Shown piece after piece: positions 58,550 through 64,000 of a stretch of DNA of 64,000 nucleotides. The notes beneath the pieces were generated by a model. It ran no database searches. It was not told the DNA's origin and saw nothing but the letters and a program-made list of their open reading frames with translations. Source of the stretch: Carettochelys insculpta (taxonomy: Eukaryota; Chordata; Testudines; Carettochelyidae); contig NC_134138.1 in NCBI RefSeq assembly GCF_033958435.1, forward strand, positions 10,304,001 to 10,368,000. The letters are read 5' to 3'. The position numbers and the translations under genes were made by a program. Each line of letters begins with the position of its first letter. The stretch's first letter is position 1.

Positions 58550-59430
58550 GAGAGCAAAAAGCAGTCAAGTAGCACTTTAAAGACTTGCAAAATAATTTAT
58601 TAGGTGAGCTTTCATGGGCAGACCCACTTCTTCATACCACAGCCATACCAGAACAGACTCAATATTTAAGGCACAGAGAACCAAAAACAGTAATCAAGGA
58701 GGACAAATCAGAAAAAAAAGATCAAGGTGAGCAAATCAGAGAGTAGAGGAGTGGGGAAGGGGAAGGTCAAGAATTAGATTAAGCCAAATATGCAAACGAG
58801 CATCTATAGTGACTTAGAAAATTCCCATCCCGGTTCAAACGACATGTTAATGTGCCGAATTTGAATATAAAAGACAGCTCAGCTGTCTCCCTTTGAATAG
58901 TGGTGTGAAAATATCTCTTCAGTAACACGCAAACTTTTAAGTCATTAACAGAATGGTCCACTCCATTAAAATGCTAACTAACTGGTTTGTTGATCTGGAG
59001 TGTTTTGATGTCTGTGTTGTGCCTATTAACTCTTTGTCTAAGGGAGTTAGAAGGCTGTCCAATGTACAAAGCATCTGGACATTGTTGGCACATGATGGCA
59101 TACATGATGTTAGTTGAGGAACAAGAGAATGTGCCTGTGATTCTGTGAATAATGTGGTTAAGCCCAGTGATGGTATTTCCAGAGAAGATGTGTGGACAAA
59201 GCTGGCAGTGGGCTTTGTTGCAAGGAAAGGTTCCAGGACTGGTATTCCTGGGGTATAGACTGTGGCTGTTGGTGAGGATCCTCATAAGGTTGGGAGAGCA
59301 GAGTGACTTCTTGTGCCTTTCGCGCAACACTCCTGTTAATGGGATGTTGTTAGCAGGAAGGGTAGGTGGTTGTGATGGCCAGATTCTTCTCTGACTAAAG
59401 GCAATGGGTAAGATGGTGTTCAACTTACTG
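58550..59430 (-). pseudogene. Penelope-like element copy 2, broken
   Basis: The minus-strand frame 59423-58974 matches the main Penelope frame from NLMRILTNSHSLYPRNTSPG onward, including the Cys-rich linker, IMYAIMCQQCPDALYIGQ (GIY-YIG) and DIKTLQINKPVS. A stop follows where the main copy has Gln; the frame then resumes (58961-58779) to the C-terminus. Upstream of NLMRIL the peptide differs from the main copy and the RT domain is missing. The tail (58550-58660) matches the shared Penelope tail. It is therefore a severely truncated copy with at least one nonsense change. Confidence 0.85.
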
Positions 59431-59431
59431 G

Positions 59432-60540
59432 TGCAAAATGACCCCCTACATTGCTGAAACTATTTGACATCTTAATTAATAAAGCACCTGTAAAATAACA
59501 GTTTGTAACACAGAAACAAAAAGATTATTTTACCCACCCAGTCCAGCTCAGCAACACAATTTGTTAGACTAAAAGTGTTTTCCTACCCAATAAACAAAGC
59601 CAGTCTGAAGTTATACCATCTGTCATAAGGAAAGACTAGTGTGAACAAAATCCCTCTTTTTTCTTTTTTTTTGTAAATGGGAGTGGTTGCAAATGTAAAT
59701 AGCTAGGCCTACAAAATTTGAGAACAGGCTTTTGGAGCCTCATTAAAAGTTTATCCTTGTGTTTGCCTCATCTCATTACTAAATGCTCATTTGCAATTCC
59801 ACATGCTAATCAGCATCCACAGTTTTTCTCATCTTCTGTGCTTTGTTCTAATTCTGTCTTTGTTTGCTTTCCTTTTCCTGAGCGTGTCTCAGCCTGGGCA
59901 GTGCAATTTCAGCATTATTAACTTGAAATGACAATCGGGCAGCCGAGAGGTCTCAAGGGAATCAGTAGCTGAATCCTCAGTAGGGCTCAGCAAAGGGAAC
60001 AGAGAAGCGTGGAAGCACCTGTAAGGCTGTGTTGTAGATCTCAACTGAAGGGCACGGAGCCCAGGGTGGAGACGAGGAAGCAGGAGAGTTTCTGTAATGC
60101 TGCAGGAAAGATTTGATCTGGAAGAGAGCACAGAGACAGATTGCTATGTACTATTTAAGTATGTATGATCAAGTTCCCAGAGGGTGGCAAACCTGCAGAG
60201 TGGATAAAGGCCTTTCTGCTTCTGACAGCTGGGGAAGACACTCAGTTAATTCACTCTCTCAGTGCTACTGCATGTCACAACCATTGCTCTCTGGCGACTG
60301 TTGTGTATGCTGTAGATTGGCACTGTCCCCTGAAGGTGAACTTGTGTAACCATAGCCCCTTCTAGTAGGTGCCATCCTACCACTACTGGCAGTGTGACCC
60401 ACACTGAGGTGCGATTCCCTGTCCCGTATAGTGGCACTTCCACCACTTCTACAGACAACCAGGCTCCTCTTCAGGCTTAGCTGAGAGGCTGCTGGCTTTT
60501 AGCTCAAACTGTAGAGACTCGGGCATTACACGTCAGAAGT
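59432..60540. other. Gene-free stretch
   Basis: No supported feature; short open frames near 60113-60365 lack splice sites and domains. Confidence 0.35.
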
Positions 60541-60547
60541 CTCAGAA

Positions 60548-60733
60548 CAAAAAAGCAGTCCAGTATCACTTTAAAGACTAGCAAAATAATTTATTAGGTG
60601 ATGTGCTTTCATGGGACAGATCCACTTCCTCCATGGAAGCTCATCACCTAATAAATTGTTAGTCTTTAAAGTGCTACTGGACTGCTTTTTTGTTTTGATA
60701 GTATATAGACTAGCCTGGCTTTCTCTTTGTTAC
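60548..60733. mobile_element. Penelope-like element tail, inverted pair
   Basis: The left arm (60553-60628, minus orientation: AAGCAGTCCAGTATCACTTT, TTATTAGGTGATGTGC) and the right arm (60629-60733, plus orientation: AAGCTCATCACCTAATAAA, AAAGTGCTACTGGACTGC, end at CTTTCTCTTTGTTACT) are near reverse complements with a very short centre. Confidence 0.75.
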
Positions 60734-61202
60734 TGTTCAGAAGACTCAGGTTTGAGTTTCCCTGTGGGTGGTTACAAATGGGGGCTTGTCCAGGATTTCA
60801 GCTGGGTCTCTGAGGCCTGGGACATGCTTCCTCAGCTAGGGGGAGGTATCTAACTCACACAACTTGGTGTGGTTCACTGCCCCATGTAGTGGCACCTAGA
60901 CCACTTAAACAGAGAAAGACCTTAGCTGAGACCCAGCTGGCTTTTACCTCTCACTGTAGAAGCTCCTGGAATAAGCTCTAGAGGTTCCAGTCTGTCTGTC
61001 AGCAGTTACAACAGCTGAGGCACTTTCCTTTAATTTTACCTGGATCCTGTTCTCACAAAGATCTGCCAGACACGATGACCACGCTGTTTGCACCACCCAG
61101 ATTTGTTATCAGCATTGCCGTCGCACACACCGGAGCTGGGAAGCAGAGCACAGAGGAGAGATGGGAAATTAACAGTTTCTTTATCTTTTTTTAACTCTGC
61201 AG

Positions 61203-61387
61203 ATTTTTATTCTACTTTTAATGAGGCAGAAATGAATAAAAATATGTCTCCCCACTTCACTCAGAAGCCTTACCAGTACGCTGCTCCCGCGGGGCAGATG
61301 GCCAGCACTCAGCTCTCGCAAGATCTTTTTCACTTTAAGTATCAATACTGGAAAAATATGAACCAAGGAGAGTTAACGGCAGGATAA
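61203..61387 (+). CDS. Candidate terminal coding exon, unknown protein
   Basis: A good acceptor (TTCTTTATCTTTTTTTAACTCTGCAG ends at 61202; only its last part need be read) is followed by an open frame entering at codon position 2. The 61-residue end begins FYSTFNEAEMNK, continues with polar and aromatic residues (QKPYQYAAPAG, then DLFHFKYQYWKNMN) and ends ELTAG before TAA. It is not a repeat I know, has no membrane span or named domain, and has a protein-like composition. The 99-residue open frame starting at 61088 includes intron-like sequence and is not the likely start. I do not recognise the gene. Confidence 0.42.
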
Positions 61388-61527
61388 TATATTGTGTGTC
61401 TTTTGAATGCACAGAAAGAAAATATTTAAAAATGATAGTTTGCCAGCTTGGGTGGTACTAGGGAAATATTTAAGCCATCAGTCAAGATCTGATGTCTTCA
61501 GGCATGCTCCCTTTGCTGCCTGTCTTC

Positions 61528-61735
61528 GGCTGTGTCCACGCACAGAATGCACTGAGGCATAACGCTGCTGTTGACAGAGTCTGTCGACAAAAAAGCTATG
61601 TGGATGTTCTGGGGGTGGGGGCTTCTCTTGACAGACAGGGCACCCAGAACAATGGGCAGCCCTGTCTGCTGTGCCTCCGGGTCCCATTTTTGTCAAGAGA
61701 GCAGCCGGGCAGTGTTTTTCTTTCTCCACTGAGGG
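61528..61735. mobile_element. MITE half (GTTGACAG family)
   Basis: It begins GGCTGTGTCCACGCACAG and carries CTGTTGACAG, TCTGTCGACA and a TTTGTCAAGAGAGCAGCC segment matching the centre of 13894-14265. The right half is missing or unrecognisable. Confidence 0.5.
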
Positions 61736-61739
61736 CTGC

Positions 61740-63345
61740 CCACCTCCTTCCCACACTGTGCCATTTAAAGTGCCTCAGAGGTGCTGCTCCAGCTGCATGT
61801 GGCTGAGAGGGAGTGTTGGAGGAAGGGCCAGCATCCCGGTCTGGGCGGCCCTGAGGACTGAATACCCTAGGCCCAGCCCCTTCTGCCATTGTCCCCGCCC
61901 CTTCTGGGCCCCAGAGCCAAGTCCCCTTCCCACCTCATCCCTTGTCCCGGAGACCCCCGAGTCTGTCGTCACTGCTAGCACCTGCATCTTTTATCATCTC
62001 TCCCAAGGCATCAAAACCCACCATCCAGGCTGGCACACATGTTTCCCCCGACCCCCAACATGTTTGTTGGCAGCTGGGATGACAAGGTGGGGTTGGAAAC
62101 ATCCCTAGAGACTGAATTAGCCTCTTGACCTTAACCTGGGGCCTTCAGGCCTGGGCTCAGGACCAGCAGTGGGATAGTTTAGAGGTGGTTGCCCTGCTGC
62201 TGCCTATACTGCATCCATCATGTGACAAAGCAAAGGATGTCAGTGTCCAGCATTGTTATTCCAGTAGAATTACATGGATAATTCTGTCTTTGCCCTAGCT
62301 ATGAGGATATTCTTTATCCCCACCCCCTTTCACTCCGGGACATTTTCTGACATATAGTCCCCCAGGAAATTTCCAAGGGCTGGTGGCCCTCTTTGAGGTT
62401 TTTGTTCCCGCTCATACCTCCGTCTCTAGAATTAGGATTTGGGGGGCACGTGCCCCCCCAGTCTAATGGCACCGAGGACAGCACTTCTACAGCTTTAGTA
62501 GCACTGAAGAAAACAATTCTGGGCATTGTAAGCTATTTTGTGGAGCTGTGAGAATGACCAGGGGAGGTTTAGAAAGTGAAAAGGAGTTTAGGTAATGGGC
62601 AGGCTGCAGAGGTTCCTTCCCAGCCACACCTCGAAGACATCAGAGTATGTGTCCCTGTACCTTGGGACTGAGCATGACCAGATACAGGTAGGATCAGGGC
62701 TCAGATGTCAGAATATAGGGATCTGACCCCATGACCATTGATTGCAGTGAGGGAAGGATGAGGTGTCACATCAGTAAAGGCCACACTACAGAAGTGGTTC
62801 CATAATAAGTGAAGCAGAAGGCTGAGGAGAAGGGGTGTCTGTTATCTCCACCAATTCTAATCATGTAGTGAAAATAGTCTGCAGGGGAGACATCTGGAGT
62901 AGTTTGAAAAGTGTCAAGAGGATATTTATGACAAATATTTATTTATACCATTCCCAATAATAACATATTGAAGTTGACACATCAAGCTAGAGAATTACAC
63001 TTACAGAGAGGAAAAATACATCTTGATAGAGAAACATTGGTGAATACAAAAATAAACTCTCAGACTTAGGGAGAAAAACCTGTTGGTGCAAAGAGCCCGA
63101 CACCTGGGGACTTATCCAAAGCCCATTAAAGTCTCCCACAGATATCACTGACTTTGGCTCAGGTCCCTGGACTCCAATATTCCATCCCCTACACTTTCCA
63201 AATAAGTCTAAGTACCTAGTGCTTGTCTATATGGTAAGTTAGTGCAGAACAAGTCAGGGAGTGAATCTACAGCATAGCGACATGCTGCACACTAACTTCT
63301 GGTGTGTTCATTGCTACATCACTGGCATGTCCTGTGGTGCTTTAA
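61740..63345. other. Gene-free stretch
   Basis: G/C-rich at 61740-61960; overlapping open frames there show no domain. Nothing else is supported. Confidence 0.35.
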
Positions 63346-63349
63346 CATC

Positions 63350-63500
63350 ACCTTTGAATTCCTGTATTAATCTTACCCAATTAATCCTCACACAACAGCC
63401 CCGTGGGGTAAGTAAGTAGTATGCAACCTTCATGGAAGAAATAGGAGCAGTGACACTGTGACTCACCAAAACCTACAGGGGAGTCAATGGTGTGATTTTA
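63350..63500 (-). repeat. MIR-like SINE fragment
   Basis: The plus strand reads TTAATCCTCACACAACAGCC, CCGTGGGGTAAGTAAGTAG, then a region like CAGTGACACTGTGACTCACC, the reverse complement of the MIR core. Confidence 0.45.
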
Positions 63501-64000
63501 ATATTAGGAGAGAGGAGTTAGAATTAGAGGTGATGCGCAAAGAGGGGAAGAACATGTGGGTGTGAGTCTGTGGGAATCAAAGAGAATCTACATTGGTGTA
63601 CATTACATCAGCTTAGATACCCTGAATGAGGCCTGTCATCGGTCAGTTTTCGATTCCAGTTGTACCTGCAGTGACCTCATTGCTCGACTGATAAACCACA
63701 TTCAAAGACTCCTCCTGCATCCACCAGGTAAAACTTATGCAGGAGTACTAGGGTCACTTAGACGAGCAGTGGTTCCTCCATTGCTAGTGTTCAAACAGAT
63801 CACATGCAGGCTGGCCCTCAAGTAGTGCTATCTTCTGCATATCATTGCATCAGTGTCACTGCCCCTGAGTGGGTTGGGACCACGACTGAGACTACGCGGA
63901 GAATGTAGTCCCCAGTCTCTTTGTGGAGAATGCTGGAAGCGCTTTAAACTGTGAGGGTGGCTTCAGTTATCCAGGCATCTGCTTGTTAGGAACTGAATGA

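Noticed and set aside
1..64000. CRISPR arrays, bacterial operons, phage genes or rRNA/tRNA genes
   Set aside because: No regularly spaced direct repeats, Shine-Dalgarno-led gene strings or complete tRNA folds were seen; the repeat content is that of a vertebrate.

Overview
This window looks like ordinary interspersed-repeat-rich amniote nuclear DNA, most likely from a turtle. The organism call is an inference from the repeat mix: CR1 LINEs in many truncated copies, Penelope-like element tails of the kind common in turtles, many short inverted-repeat DNA transposons with GGCTATGTCTACAC-type ends, and old MIR-like SINE fragments. There are no operons, bacterial genes, rRNA genes, CRISPR arrays or intact cellular multi-exon genes. 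Most open frames are chance frames or transposon relics.

Layout. 1-6.5 kb: gene-free DNA, a LINE C-terminal relic (3.37-3.83 kb), a gag-like relic (4.15-5.1 kb) and an inverted Penelope tail. 6.5-16.2 kb: dense DNA-transposon MITEs, a mariner-like MITE, a likely solo LTR (9.3-9.9 kb), a paired Penelope tail carrying a hammerhead-like motif (11.7-11.9 kb), and a long plus-strand CR1 broken by a MITE, a reverse CR1 and a tRNA-derived SINE. 19.1-22.1 kb: two ~700 bp CpG-rich MITEs, one of them nested in a further MITE inside a CR1. 22.4 kb: a good candidate exon encoding a tail anchor. 24-42 kb: mostly gene-free, with CR1 fragments, MITEs and a Tigger/pogo-like element carrying a C-rich repeat. 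42.3-44.1 kb: a MITE split by a CR1. 46.3-47.2 kb: a decayed RTE-type LINE. 48.3-49.0 kb: third copy of the CpG-rich MITE. 50.9-52.8 kb: a 5'-truncated Penelope-like element with a long intact frame (reverse transcriptase plus GIY-YIG endonuclease). 53.0-53.7 kb: fourth MITE copy, inserted with a TAA duplication into a Penelope tail. 55-64 kb: further MITEs, a second, broken Penelope copy on the minus strand (58.55-59.43 kb), another inverted tail (60.55-60.73 kb) and a candidate terminal coding exon at 61.2 kb.

The two candidate host exons (22.4 and 61.2 kb) are both on the plus strand, each with a strong acceptor and each ending in a stop codon. They could belong to one gene with alternative C-termini or to two genes; the sequence alone does not decide. 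The most interesting signals are the intact Penelope frame, hammerhead-ribozyme-like cores in the related tails, the repeated head-to-head arrangement of those tails, and several MITE families that share one terminal signature and 3-bp target duplications but have unrelated interiors.
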